This document shows positions 36,121-46,134 of a stretch of 64,000 nt of DNA, one piece after another. Every line of letters begins with the position of its first letter. Positions within the stretch are counted from its first letter, which is position 1. The stretch spans positions 375,883,792-375,947,791 of the forward strand of contig NC_053035.3 in the NCBI RefSeq assembly GCF_002575655.3, given 5' to 3'. Origin of the DNA: Aegilops tauschii subsp. strangulata. Lineage: Eukaryota > Streptophyta > Magnoliopsida > Poales > Poaceae. The position numbers were made by a program, and so were the translations under genes. The notes under the pieces are model-generated. The model saw only the letters and a program-made list of their open reading frames with translations. It ran no database searches and had not been told where the DNA came from.

Positions 36121-38544
36121 TCAAATAAGCGAATCGGACTTGGCAGGCAATCTTCTGTAGAAGTTGAACGGGACAGAGGGCATCCTGCTGCGGAACCGGG
36201 GATGGCGCAGCAAGTAGAGCATAGTGATGACCAGCAAAACCTGGAACGGCGTCACATACAGCACAATGGCCACCACCAGGGACAAGAATATAAAGATTGC
36301 GGTGGCACGAGGGTCCCTCCAGCTCAGCAGCGCATGGGCTCTCTCACCTTGCGTCGCAAGGTCCCCGACCACCGTCTGCACACGACCTCCAACACTCCTC
36401 AGCCTGTCGTAGCGCAACCTTACAATGTCAGCTGGCCTGTTGGATGGGAATGTGTCAAACTCCTCATCAAGCTCATCAGGGTGTGTAAACTCAGCCTGCG
36501 ATAGCTTGGTATCCATGTGTGGTGGGTGCCTTGACCGGAAGCGATAGTTCCACAGTCCAATCATAAACATGTAGAGGAAGATGGTTGGCAGGATGAGCTC
36601 CGGGTAGCAGATCAGTATGAGGAACAACATGTGCACCAGCATTGTTGTGATCGGGTTTCGCCAGCTCCTGATGCCATCATACCACTTGGCCATTGAGGCA
36701 AAGCCACAGAACAGAGAGGTGATGCGATAGAAGTTGGCCTTGCTGCGCCGGAGACTGAACATGTGAGAGCCCACATCGAGCGTGTACTCCACCACCTCCC
36801 TCCGCAGAGGAGGCTCAGCACGGCTAAGCCTTGCCGAAACAATCTGCATCGCCTGGTGCCTCAGGTAGTCCAACTGCATCACTGATATTGGCTGTGAGTA
36901 GTGCATCTTCGGCAGCAGCGGACGGCCATACATTGCCATCATGTTCACCCATGCCGTGCAAGTAAACCGCACAGCCAAATGCAGCTCACCGGTCTTCTTG
37001 AGGCCACTTGGCTTAAGAGCAAGCAAAGGATAGAAATGGGTGTACACCCGGTCAGTCTCCAGTGTCGAGAGACGAATTCTGACCTTGCCAATGCTTTCAT
37101 CCCGGGCATCGCCATTCTTGCTCCCAATCTGGCTATTATCAAACACCACCACCGTGATCACGGTGCATGGATCGAACACCTCCCAGGTATACTGCTCATT
37201 CCATTGCGGATTCAGCGTGTTCATGATGGTTCTTGTGCGCACCCATTTCGGACCATACTTGGCAACGCAGTAAGCGTCGGTGCTGCGACCATCCTTGGCC
37301 TTCATGGGAATCAAGTTGCGAGCACCCAGAACCCCCACCTCAAGGATCCCAATGCTCGGCTTCCGGGTGTGCTTTGATGATGGCTGGAGATCGCTGCTGT
37401 AGTAAGTCGACTCGTCAAGAACATGGTACCCAAAGTCCAGCGACATCCGAAGCTGTATCTTGCTCGCGAACTTGCCCTCCTTCTTCTCGCCGTCGTCGCT
37501 GGGACGCGCAAGGCTGTACCAGCGCGGCTCCACGGGCTTGCCGAAGTGGTCATGCCGCGTCATTGCGGCATTGAGGGGCAGCATAATGCGCCCGAGCGGC
37601 TCGTCACGGCCTGGCCCGACGCGGTCCTCCACGGTGACGAGCAAGGGCTCGTCGAATGGCTCCGACGCGACAAACATGAACTCCTCGTTCCACATCGGGT
37701 TGGGCGTCCCCGGCGGCCCGCCCGGGCGAGTGCGCCGCACCTGCCCGGCGAGCTGCAGCTTGACGGAGGCGTTCATGGGGCGGGACGTGTCGTGGGGCAC
37801 CAGGTCCTGCGCCCCGATGGCTGCGACGCGGAGGTACACGAGCTTGGGCGAGAAGTATACCTTGGCGCGCGTGGAGGCGACGGCCGAAGGGCCAGCCGCC
37901 CCGTGTGCATCGGAATGCCAGGCCTCCGGGAACGCCTCGTCAGCCTGGGTCCCGAGCCAGACCGACAGCATGATCTCGCCGTGGTGGAGCTTCTCCCCGC
38001 GCTTGCCGTCGAGCCTGTACCACTGGGGCGCCAGCGGGGAGTCCGGCGGCACGCGGACCGGCACCTCGGAGAGGTCGAACCCTATGCGGCCGACCATGTC
38101 GTCGCCGCCGGCGAGATCCTTGGCCTTGACGGCGACCTCGAGCAGATGCGACTGGAGGTGCGTGGCCGAGAAGGCGAAGACCTGGTGCCAGGAGGGGCTG
38201 TGGTGGCCGGCGAGGACGGCGGTGGTGCCCTTGAAGTTGCCGAGCTTGACCTCGACGAAGGGGTCGATGGAGCCGGTGGGGGAGACGGCGGGGAGGTCCC
38301 GCGCCTTGACCACGTGCACGTAGAGGAAGCGCATCGGCTCAACGAGGTCGTAGGTGGAGGAGATCTTGCCGGCCGCGCTGGCGGCGGCGGCGGAGGGGTT
38401 GAGGCCCGGGATGTTGAAGCGGGGCCGCAGCATGGCGGCCAGCGGCGGGCGCGTCTCCGTCAGCCCGAACTGCTGCTGCGGCGGCGCCATCGGGCCCCCC
38501 GGCCCGTGCATCATGAACGGCCGCGGCTGCATTGCTCCCTTCAT
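36121..38544 (-). CDS. MCTP: Multiple C2 domain and transmembrane region protein (MCTP/FTIP type)
   Basis: 807 residues, single exon, no lesions. Family members are ER/plasma-membrane tethers at plasmodesmata; FTIP members move florigen-type proteins, but the cargo of this copy is unknown. Layout: Gly/Pro/Gln-rich N-terminus (1-60); C2 at about 70-195 (Asp at 83, 94, 148, 149); C2 at about 230-345, which has PMNASVKL where the others have an Asp; C2 at about 398-530 (Asp 423, 458, 469); conserved MQLDYLRHQAMQIVSARLSR (556-575); C-terminal PRT_C-like region with hydrophobic hairpins at about 632-666 and 747-780. The length fits FTIP1-type members (about 790) and is shorter than QUIRKY-type (about 1080). 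ATG at 38544 is the first in frame; Met5 (38532) is an alternative. The 5' half is very GC-rich, as in many grass genes. Confidence 0.96.
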   Translation of the reverse strand: MKGAMQPRPFMMHGPGGPMAPPQQQFGLTETRPPLAAMLRPRFNIPGLNPSAAAASAAGKISSTYDLVEPMRFLYVHVVKARDLPAVSPTGSIDPFVEVKLGNFKGTTAVLAGHHSPSWHQVFAFSATHLQSHLLEVAVKAKDLAGGDDMVGRIGFDLSEVPVRVPPDSPLAPQWYRLDGKRGEKLHHGEIMLSVWLGTQADEAFPEAWHSDAHGAAGPSAVASTRAKVYFSPKLVYLRVAAIGAQDLVPHDTSRPMNASVKLQLAGQVRRTRPGGPPGTPNPMWNEEFMFVASEPFDEPLLVTVEDRVGPGRDEPLGRIMLPLNAAMTRHDHFGKPVEPRWYSLARPSDDGEKKEGKFASKIQLRMSLDFGYHVLDESTYYSSDLQPSSKHTRKPSIGILEVGVLGARNLIPMKAKDGRSTDAYCVAKYGPKWVRTRTIMNTLNPQWNEQYTWEVFDPCTVITVVVFDNSQIGSKNGDARDESIGKVRIRLSTLETDRVYTHFYPLLALKPSGLKKTGELHLAVRFTCTAWVNMMAMYGRPLLPKMHYSQPISVMQLDYLRHQAMQIVSARLSRAEPPLRREVVEYTLDVGSHMFSLRRSKANFYRITSLFCGFASMAKWYDGIRSWRNPITTMLVHMLFLILICYPELILPTIFLYMFMIGLWNYRFRSRHPPHMDTKLSQAEFTHPDELDEEFDTFPSNRPADIVRLRYDRLRSVGGRVQTVVGDLATQGERAHALLSWRDPRATAIFIFLSLVVAIVLYVTPFQVLLVITMLYLLRHPRFRSRMPSVPFNFYRRLPAKSDSLI

Positions 38545-39240
38545 CTCGCCGGCGGGGCTGCACCGTCGGTCGCTCTGCGGCGGCGGCGGCGGCGTGGGGA
38601 GTGGGGAGTGGAGTGGGGGCTAGTGTGGCATTCCGTCGAGCAGTTGGTGGTGGGGTGGTGCCGTGGGAGCGCAATGGAGGGGAGTGTGCGCAGGCCACAA
38701 GGGCACGGTGGAGGGATCTGTAGCGCCTCGAAACGAATCCCGGCCGTCAGATCCGCATCCGGTGGCCCGCGTATATCCGTATCTAACAAAAAGGGATAGA
38801 TAAAGCGTGACGGCCCGCAACCCACACGATAAAAGACCCTACGTCACCGACGTGTAGGTCAGCGCGGCCCGTGGCCGCCGTGTCAGTGACGTTGGAGGCA
38901 CCCCGCACGGCGTGGGAAAGCGTTGGCGTAGTGGGAGGCGTGGCCTGTTGCGAGGCGGGCGGCGAAACGTGGGGCCCCACCTGGGCGGGATGGATGTGCT
39001 GGACAGCTCGACGGGCCGGTGCGTCGGATCCTCTGCGAGCGAGATCCACCGGTGCGCCCCCACTGGGACTGGGTCTCCGCTCCGCTGGCCCCCGCAGCCC
39101 GAGCGTGCTGTTCGTTTGTTTCGCTTTCTTGCTAGCCATTTACGTGCTCCCCATCTCACACAGCCGAACTCCACACAGCCGCTCGCTCACATGGGCCCCG
39201 CCCAAAGATGATTGAGAGAATTCTCGCCCATCCTGCAGCG
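38545..39240 (-). promoter_or_regulatory. 5' UTR and promoter region of MCTP gene
   Basis: Upstream of the start codon lies a CCG-repeat leader (38575-38600 on the plus strand) in a GC-rich, CpG-rich block reaching about 39110. No canonical TATA box is obvious; TTTATCTA on the minus strand near 38805 is the nearest candidate. The GC-rich block suggests an unmethylated gene island. Confidence 0.45.
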
Positions 39241-41145
39241 AAACTTTCGTGCCACGAATCATGTTCCATACGAACCCCAAGGACGGTCACGTGGGCCGTT
39301 TCGCGATCCGATGTTCAGAGTAGCATTGGAGTAGCCTGTTGACAGATTCAGATCAGCAGGTGCTTTTGAATTTGAAGCAACAGGGATGATGGCCGCAGAC
39401 GATCTCATGCGTCGCAGCAAGCAAAGCCTGAGATACGGGGTTGTTGGCAATGCATGGCGCGGACGGACGTTGAGCTCGGTCGGTCGGTCCCTGTCATTTC
39501 CCCGAAATCGATGTTTGTCGATGGCTTCACGCCTTCGTCCGTGCAATCCGGACGTGAGCCGTTGCCTCGCTTCCTCTCCGTTTTCAAACACCCCCTACCC
39601 TCAATAAATAAAACTCCACTTTCCTCCTCACTAATATTATATTCACTACGTACACATCCGTGCACTGCATCTAGTAGATTAATTTTCTTTTCTCTTCCGT
39701 GCGCCGTTTCCTTTTTCCTGTGCTCCTTCCATGTGCGGCCACGCACACTGTTGCTGCACGTCGAGCAGGCAGCAACTGTGCCAGACAATGCTGCGAAATC
39801 TCGAATAAAATTCGCGGGCGCAAGCTCGCTTTTACGCGTGCGACGGGCTAGTACTGCTATAGACATTTCATGCTAGCTTTTCCGAAAGCGTCTCTCTCTT
39901 TTTCCCAATAATAAACAAAGGCGACCGCTCCTGTCGCGAAAGTCGGCGAGAAGGCTTCTCCCCTAGGGGGATAGCTCCAAACTCTGGTGAGTCAGCCGTG
40001 TCGCGGCCGCCCGTTTTCGGAGCGAGAATTTCACGCTGGCGAGTAGAGTAGATCGCACAATGGCGCACATAGGCATAGCTCGCGTCACTTTCAAGTGCCT
40101 CCCTTTTGAGCGTTTTTGGTAGATTAGATTAGACACGACAGGTGATTGACAAGCTAGGATCGGTGACATGGACCATGCATGAGTGCGACGGAGGAAGGCG
40201 CTCACCTACCGCTCTTGTTCCTGGCTGTGGCTGGCAGCACGGCGAACGGTAGAATATGCATGCGTCGTCCTCACCGGGGGTGAGGTACCGTGCACTGCAC
40301 TGTACTGCTGGCATCGCATTGCCAAGGGGAAACGTACGCCGAGCAGGACACGGGTGCCGGGCAGGTCCAGCGAAGTTGGTGGCGGCCAGGCCCAGGGCCA
40401 GGAGAGCGCTGAGTCATTGAGCATAGACCAGCGCAAACATCTGGGTGGTCTAGGGCAGGGGCGCACATGGAGATGGAGTGACCTCCTCCTCACCGGTCGA
40501 GCTCGCTCTGCATGGGCTGGGGAATGGGCGCCGCTGTGCTGTGGGCGCGCGCGAAGGCGCGGCGGGAACAGTTCAAAGGCGCCACCCACGGGAGCGGGAC
40601 CAGCGGCGCCCCACCGCCGGTCTCCCGGGTAAAACAGGGGACGCGGTCGTCGAGTCGAGGTCGAGACCGGTCTGAGCCATGCGTCCTTCCTCTCCGATTC
40701 CGTTCTGGATCTAGGGCGGACGGTGGTCTTCGCCGCGACCGGCGTCTTATTAGTAAACTGCTCCGCTCTAGGTAAGTAGAGTAACGTAGGTACAATATGA
40801 TCTCCGAGAAAGAAAAAAAACAGCACAAAAGGGCAACGAGGTGCTTCTCATGTGCGCGCGACCATTGTTCGAGGGCGGCAGATGTGCGTGTCCTAGCTTC
40901 AAAGTGATCACATGGCCTGAGCTTCGGGGATGCATCAGGAGGAGCTCGGGAAGAAAAACACCGGGTAGAATATGCTTCGAGCGTAAGTAACGGCATGTGA
41001 GAGAAGGTGCTCCGTCTCGTCGCGTCGGGAGGGAGCGGCAGCAAAAGCAATAGAGGCGTGTGCCCGTGCCGTGTGCGGCGTAGGGACAAACATGCCTACA
41101 GTAGCGCCAGTTCTGGCTTTTTCTATGGCAGCGACCACAGGAGGT
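39241..41145. other. Intergenic, nothing recognised
   Basis: Moderately GC-rich, with short open frames on both strands that match no family I know and no transposon termini. It may include distal promoter sequence of the MCTP gene. Confidence 0.35.
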
Positions 41146-42032
41146 TCAACCTGGCAGTCGGGTCGGGTTTGGTCGGGTCAACCTCTACCAAACCCATGCC
41201 CTATAAGTAAATGGGTCTACCCCTTGGGTATAGGAGCAGACCCATGCCCGTACCCATCGGGTAACCCGACCTAATGGGTTACCCATCGGGCGCAAGATAC
41301 TATTTTCAATATAATTTACTTATTCTGCCAAAACTCTTGGTAAATGATTCCTGTTATTGCGAACAGGATTTGGCGCTGTCTAATCCCAACCACACAAGCA
41401 AGCAGCGTGCAGCAGCTCTGTTTTATAGGCTCGCAGGTGGTTCCTTTCCCGTAGCTGGGCGAGGTGGTACTAAACTATACCAGTGCATGAACCAACAACA
41501 AGTGTATTGTATGGGCCACTGACTAAATCTTGTTGGGCCTTGATTCTTGAAACGTGAAAGAAGCAAACGTGAAGCTGGCTGTATGGTGCCTAGGTTGGGG
41601 CCGGCTGCTTCTCTTTTGCCAACGTGAAACCCATAGCCTTGGCTCCATTTGTTGGTATTGACCGGTCCATAGCCTTTTGCACACTCTGAGTGATGCTTGC
41701 GTTGGGGCTGACGCTACATAGACGCTTCACACAATGGCCTGGCCACCCGTCAATTTTTCCTTTTTCCGTTTCTGTGTTATGTGTCTTGTATCTATGTACA
41801 AAATAATTAGTGCACAAAAACTAGACCACTGTATGTACGTGTATATGTCTATATGGCCCACATGTCATGCTAATCGGGTTGCCCATCGGGTAACCCATGG
41901 GCGTAGACCTGCACCCATGCCCTACCCACCATTAATCGGGTTGCCCATGGGCGAACATGACGACCCATACCCTACCCATTCGGGTCGGGTGCCCATGGGC
42001 GCACGTGCCCATGGGTCGGATTGCCAGGTTGA
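41146..42032. mobile_element. hAT-like non-autonomous DNA transposon (887 bp)
   Basis: Terminal inverted repeats TCAACCTGGCA and TGCCAGGTTGA. The 8-bp flanks CAGGAGGT (41138-41145) and CAGGTGGT (42033-42040) differ at one base, as a decayed 8-bp target duplication would. Both ends are packed with CGGGT, ACCCATGGG and ATGCCCTA motifs in opposite orientation, like the subterminal repeats of hAT elements. The core (41296-41742) is a copy of DNA found again at 42667. No transposase is encoded. Confidence 0.7.
41296..41742 (+). repeat. 447-bp direct duplication, copy 1 (inside hAT-like element)
   Basis: Matches 42667-43113 over its full length with about two differences by eye (GCAGCAGC/GCAACAGC and GGTCC/GGCCC). 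It starts GATACTATTTTC and ends AATGGCCTGG. The identity stops abruptly at both ends. Confidence 0.93.
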
Positions 42033-42200
42033 CAGGTGGTAGTAGTACTATGCTAATAAATAATCCATGCTGGGCTCGCCCCTTTGGCAGCCTTGCTGCT
42101 TGCGGGGTGCAGGCTGGGCCAAAAGAAGGGCCGAGTTAGCGGGTACGGCCGATCTCTACTATATTTCTCTATATATACTACTCGGAAAAATAATATTTTC

Positions 42201-42299
42201 CTTGTGAGCATTCATTCAAAACCACATTAATTGTGCCATCTTGTATTGACCCAATACAAGATGACACAATTAATGTGGTTTTGAATGAATGCTCACAAG
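42201..42299. repeat. Long palindrome: 48-bp arms, 3-bp loop
   Basis: Arms 42201-42248 and 42252-42299 are complementary with a single mismatch, separated by ACC. The outer ends read CTTGTGAGCATTC and GAATGCTCACAAG. A foldback or snap-back MITE is likely; a small-RNA precursor is possible. No clear target duplication. Confidence 0.9.
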
Positions 42300-42666
42300 T
42301 CAATAAGTGATTACAAAATAAATAACATACAAGATCGGGTAAACATTCATTTACAAAAAGTCCATCCTCTTTATATATGGTCCCCTTCCATTATCATGTT
42401 TGACTTTTTTCCTCCCACCTCTATTTTTTTGTCACAAATAATAATATTCTTTTGTAAGTCAGTAAATTCTTACCAAATAAGTCCTTAACAATAAGAAGAC
42501 ATTTTTCCTCCCATCCCTCATATTTCTCCAAAATAATATACTCTTTGGTAAGTAAACCAATCCTTACCAAATGAGCACTTAACAATAAGATTATAGGTAA
42601 GTAATGGCAATTGCATACAAAAAAGTTGCTAAGATTTCAGCGCACCAGTGTTACACTCCCACCTGC
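42300..42666. other. AT-rich spacer
   Basis: No gene. The motif CTTAACAATAAGA occurs at about 42483 and 42588 with similar surroundings (TCTTACCAAATAAG / CCTTACCAAATGAG), a degenerate direct repeat about 105 bp apart. Confidence 0.45.
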
Positions 42667-43113
42667 GATACTATTTTCAATATAATTTACTTATTCTGCC
42701 AAAACTCTTGGTAAATGATTCCTGTTATTGCGAACAGGATTTGGCGCTGTCTAATCCCAACCACACAAGCAAGCAGCGTGCAACAGCTCTGTTTTATAGG
42801 CTCGCAGGTGGTTCCTTTCCCGTAGCTGGGCGAGGTGGTACTAAACTATACCAGTGCATGAACCAACAACAAGTGTATTGTATGGGCCACTGACTAAATC
42901 TTGTTGGGCCTTGATTCTTGAAACGTGAAAGAAGCAAACGTGAAGCTGGCTGTATGGTGCCTAGGTTGGGGCCGGCTGCTTCTCTTTTGCCAACGTGAAA
43001 CCCATAGCCTTGGCTCCATTTGTTGGTATTGACCGGCCCATAGCCTTTTGCACACTCTGAGTGATGCTTGCGTTGGGGCTGACGCTACATAGACGCTTCA
43101 CACAATGGCCTGG
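42667..43113 (+). repeat. 447-bp direct duplication, copy 2
   Basis: Near-identical partner of 41296-41742, outside the hAT-like element. An open frame of about 75 codons inside it is shared by both copies but matches nothing known. Confidence 0.93.
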
Positions 43114-43375
43114 ACAATTATCTAGTTGTTCTGAAATGAAGAAGGCGCACTACAGCCAGGGGAGCCGCCTGGGATGTGCGTTACACTCTCCAGGCCCGAA
43201 GCCACTTGACACCATCAGCGTCGATTAAAGGCAACTCAACAAACCGGCGCACAACCCACTGCCTCATGATTGCGGGAAGTGAGATTCGAACAACGAACCT
43301 TATTGTATCCTTCCAACCGTAGTAACCAACTCGGACGTCTTATCTATTGTGCCTACTAATATTTCTTCAACGTCT
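43114..43375 (-). ncRNA. Possible tRNA-derived SINE or tRNA-like fragment
   Basis: On the minus strand an A-box-like GAGTTGGTTACTACGGTTGG is followed about 25 bases later by a B-box-like GTTCGAATCT, then CACTTCCCGC. The spacing is that of an internal RNA polymerase III promoter. There is no foldable acceptor stem, so it is not an intact tRNA. SINE length and ends cannot be fixed. Confidence 0.3.
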
Positions 43376-43439
43376 TGTTCTGCGCCATCCAGAGCCTTTT
43401 TTCGGTTTTGTTTAGACGTTTTTTCTTCTTTTCTTTTTC

Positions 43440-44110
43440 CATTTTCTTTTACTTTCTAAAATTCATGAACTCTTTTAAAAATCACAAACTACTTATTAGT
43501 GAACATTTTCTCAAATTTGTGAACTTTTTCCAAATCAAAGAACTTGTTTTCGAATCCGTGAATTGTTTCAAATGCAAGAATGTTTTTCAAATCCATGAAC
43601 ACTTTTCACTTTTTATGAACTATTTTGGAAAACCCGCAAACGAATTTCAAATTTGTGAATTTTTTTCAAATCTGCAAAGCTTTTTTCAAAATCTTTAAAC
43701 TTTTTCATCTTTCATGAACTTCTTCAAATCTCAAGAACTTTTTTTTTTACTTTTGTGAAGTTTGTGAATTTACTTTCAAACATTGTGAACTTTTTAAAAT
43801 TCACACACTTTTTAAAATTGGTGAACTTTTTTAGATCTCAAACTATTTTTGAATTCTATAACTTCCTTCAAATTTGTGAATTTTTCCAAAAAATATTAAA
43901 AAATCAAATGTCATGAATTTGAAATTCATGAACTTATTTTTCAAAAATTTGTGAACTTGTTCAAATTCAATGTTTTTTAAAATTCATGAACTTTTCATGT
44001 TCTCAAACTTCTTTCAAATTCATGAATTTTTATCAAATCCATGATTTTTTTGTCAAATTAGCGAACTTTTATTCATGAAAATTGAAAAAAGTTCATTGAT
44101 ATTGAAAACC
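43440..44110 (+). repeat. Degenerate AT-rich repeat, consensus like TGAACTTTTTYCAAATYYA
   Basis: Some thirty imperfect units of about 18-25 bp, alternating TGAAC/TTTTT/CAAAT and their near complements. Spacing is irregular and units are diverged. I know such tracts from wheat intergenic DNA but not their origin. No spacer-repeat structure of CRISPR type. Confidence 0.7.
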
Positions 44111-44730
44111 GCTGGCCATGTGCAACAGTAGATAAAAACCAGAAGCCATGTAACAGTAGTTTTTTTCTTTGAGGTGGGAACTATAGATTTTTTTAGGGGC
44201 AGGTCGTACTATAGGTAATAACGAAAGAAAAGAAATCCAGTGAACGTGAGAAAGCAAGAGGCGCGTGAGGAAGGTGTCACTATTAGGTCACGGGCCACGA
44301 ACCACACTAGCAAGCTCCAGGTAGCCTTTTCGGCGCCTGAAGCGTCGCATACGAGCTCTCTGGCCTCATCACGGGGACTAGCCAACGCGCATCCCCCTTC
44401 CCCCGGGCGTGATTTGGGTCGGCCCATATGGTGACATTATTTGATCGATTGCAGAATGGCGAGGTGTACATGGGCGCTGGGTGACAAAGAACTCATGGAG
44501 CATCCAAAACAATAATATACGCATCAAGGGCGCTTGCTCGCGCGTGCCACGTTGGAGATGTACTGTTCGCTCGAGAGTAAAAAACGCACTGGATGCGCTC
44601 GAGCCCCACGCCCTCGTCCTCCCTTTTCCTTCGCAGGCACGTCTCCTCCCCTATCGTCTGCCTGATCCCCTTCCTCCTCCCGCTCCTCCCCTCCTCCGGC
44701 TGCATCCTCGCGACGCAGCAGTTCGCCCTC
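44111..44730. other. Intergenic, GC-rich right part
   Basis: Nothing recognised at 44111-44570. From 44590 to 44730 the composition is C-rich and exon/leader-like, then it is cut abruptly by the LTR at 44731. It may be a broken gene 5' end; no protein match is recognised. Confidence 0.35.
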
Positions 44731-45204
44731 TGTCGGTGTCAAAACCGGTCGATCTCGGGTAGGGGGTCCCGAACTGTGCGTCTGAAGATCGAAGGTAACA
44801 TGAGACAAAGGGGACACGATTTTTACCCAGGTTCGGGCCCTCTTAATGAAGGTAATACCCTACTTCCTGCTTGATTAACTTTGATGAGTATAGGGGTTAC
44901 AAGAGTTGATCTACCTCGAGATCGTAATGGCTAAACCCTAGATGTCTAGCCTATATAAATTCTGATAGCCTCTACGGACTAAACCCTCTGGTTTATATAG
45001 ACACCGGAGGGGCCTAGGGTTGTACAGAGTCGGTTCACAGAGAAAGGAAACTATACATTGGACGCCAAACTTGCCATCCATGCAAAGGAGAGTCCCATCC
45101 GGACACGGGGGAGGGCCTTCTATCTTGTATCTTCACGGCCCATCAGTCCGGACCATATCACAAAGCCCGGACACCCGAGGACCCCATAATCCAGGACTCC
45201 CTCA
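44731..45204 (+). repeat. 5' LTR of gypsy-like element
   Basis: TGTCGGTGTC to GGACTCCCTCA, 474 bp. The end is inferred from the CA terminus and the following GTAGCCCCTGAACC, which often follows this LTR type and may be the primer site. With no second LTR in the window the border is not proven. Confidence 0.65.
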
Positions 45205-45758
45205 GTAGCCCCTGAACCAATCTTTCGATGACGATGTGTTCGGTACGCAGATTGTCTTCGGCATTGCAAGGCGGGTTCCTCCTCCGAATACTCCAGAGTA
45301 GTCTTCTGAATAAGAGAACTATAGCCGGCTCTGTATATCAGTCACAACCCTCAACCACTAGGGCATAATACTTAATCAAAATAAGGTTTGTCTACTGATA
45401 GCTTTTTTGGTGAAACGTTACGTCTGGCCTCTTTATCATTTCAAACCGTTTTTTGACCTCCCGCTTCGTGTTTCGAGGCGCGGCCTCTATTGATACGTCT
45501 TGTCAAAACAGATATCGTGTCCGCTTATTGCGGGATCCTCATCAATACGGGTTTGGGTAATCCAACCGTTCTGTTCGCACGACCCCTTGGGAACAGACGA
45601 GTTTTAAGGCTTGTGGGGGGCGCTTGGTATTCACTGCCTATATAAGTGGATAAAGATCCATCTTTTTACCCCATGCCTTCGTCCTTCCTCTGCTTCCCCA
45701 TCCTCAAGCTCCAGCGCCCAAGCTTCAGTCTTTCCCACTGCCACCAACCTCTCCGGCC
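45205..45758 (+). other. Leader of gypsy-like element with internal promoter
   Basis: No ORF. TATATAA at 45639-45645 lies about 115 bp before the ATG of the internal gene, followed by a C-rich leader, which is a standard plant core-promoter arrangement. The gene therefore probably has its own promoter in addition to the LTR. Confidence 0.5.
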
Positions 45759-46134
45759 ATGTCCGGATCCGGCTCTCAGGGCAAGTGGGTGGCCTCCTCC
45801 GTCACGGAGAAGGACGTCAAGGAGCTCCGGGAGGCGGGGTACCTGGCTGCGGACGTCGCGCACAGGCTTCCTGCCAAAAAGCAAGTCATTCCCACTCCGG
45901 AGCCCGGCGAAAGAGTGGTGTTTATCCCCCACTTCCTCCGCGGACTAAGGTTTCCCCTCCATCCCTTTGTCTGCGGTCTCATGTTCTATTACGGGCTAGA
46001 TTTCCATGATCTAGCCCCCAATTCCTTCCTCCACATCTCGGCGTTCATCGTCGTGTGTGAGGCGCTCCTCCGCATCCCCCCACACTTCGGCCTATGGCTC
46101 AAGGTCTTCAACGTGAAGTCGAAGGTGGTCGACG
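45759..46134 (+). pseudogene. Transposase_28-type gene, first part (split by copia insertion)
   Basis: ATG at 45759 starts MSGSGSQGKWVASSVTEKDV. The segment from about residue 50 (FIPHFLRGLRFPLHP..., FYYGLDFHDLAPNSFLHISA, FIVVCEALLRIPPHFGLWLK) matches my memory of the 'putative gypsy type transposon' domain. The function of this domain is unknown. The frame is open to the insertion point inside CGACG (46130-46134) and, with one target copy removed, resumes in the same frame at 62682. The stop at 46155-46157 belongs to the inserted LTR. Confidence 0.75.

Noticed and set aside
37423..38799. 458-codon open frame on the plus strand
   Set aside because: Antisense to the MCTP gene, a by-product of its GC-rich codons. 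It has no recognisable domain, and the minus-strand frame has a full set of family motifs.
39405..41138. Clusters of 100-200-codon frames upstream of the MCTP gene
   Set aside because: Frames overlap on both strands with no domain, plausible start context or splice structure.
42201..42299. Transcription terminator or tRNA hairpin
   Set aside because: Arms of 48 bp far exceed either; no T-run or tRNA boxes; eukaryotic context.
43280..43375. Functional tRNA gene on the minus strand
   Set aside because: A/B-box-like motifs exist but no acceptor stem or anticodon stem can be paired.
43440..44110. CRISPR-like repeat array
   Set aside because: Units are degenerate, of variable length and orientation, with no constant repeat or unique spacers; plant nuclear DNA.
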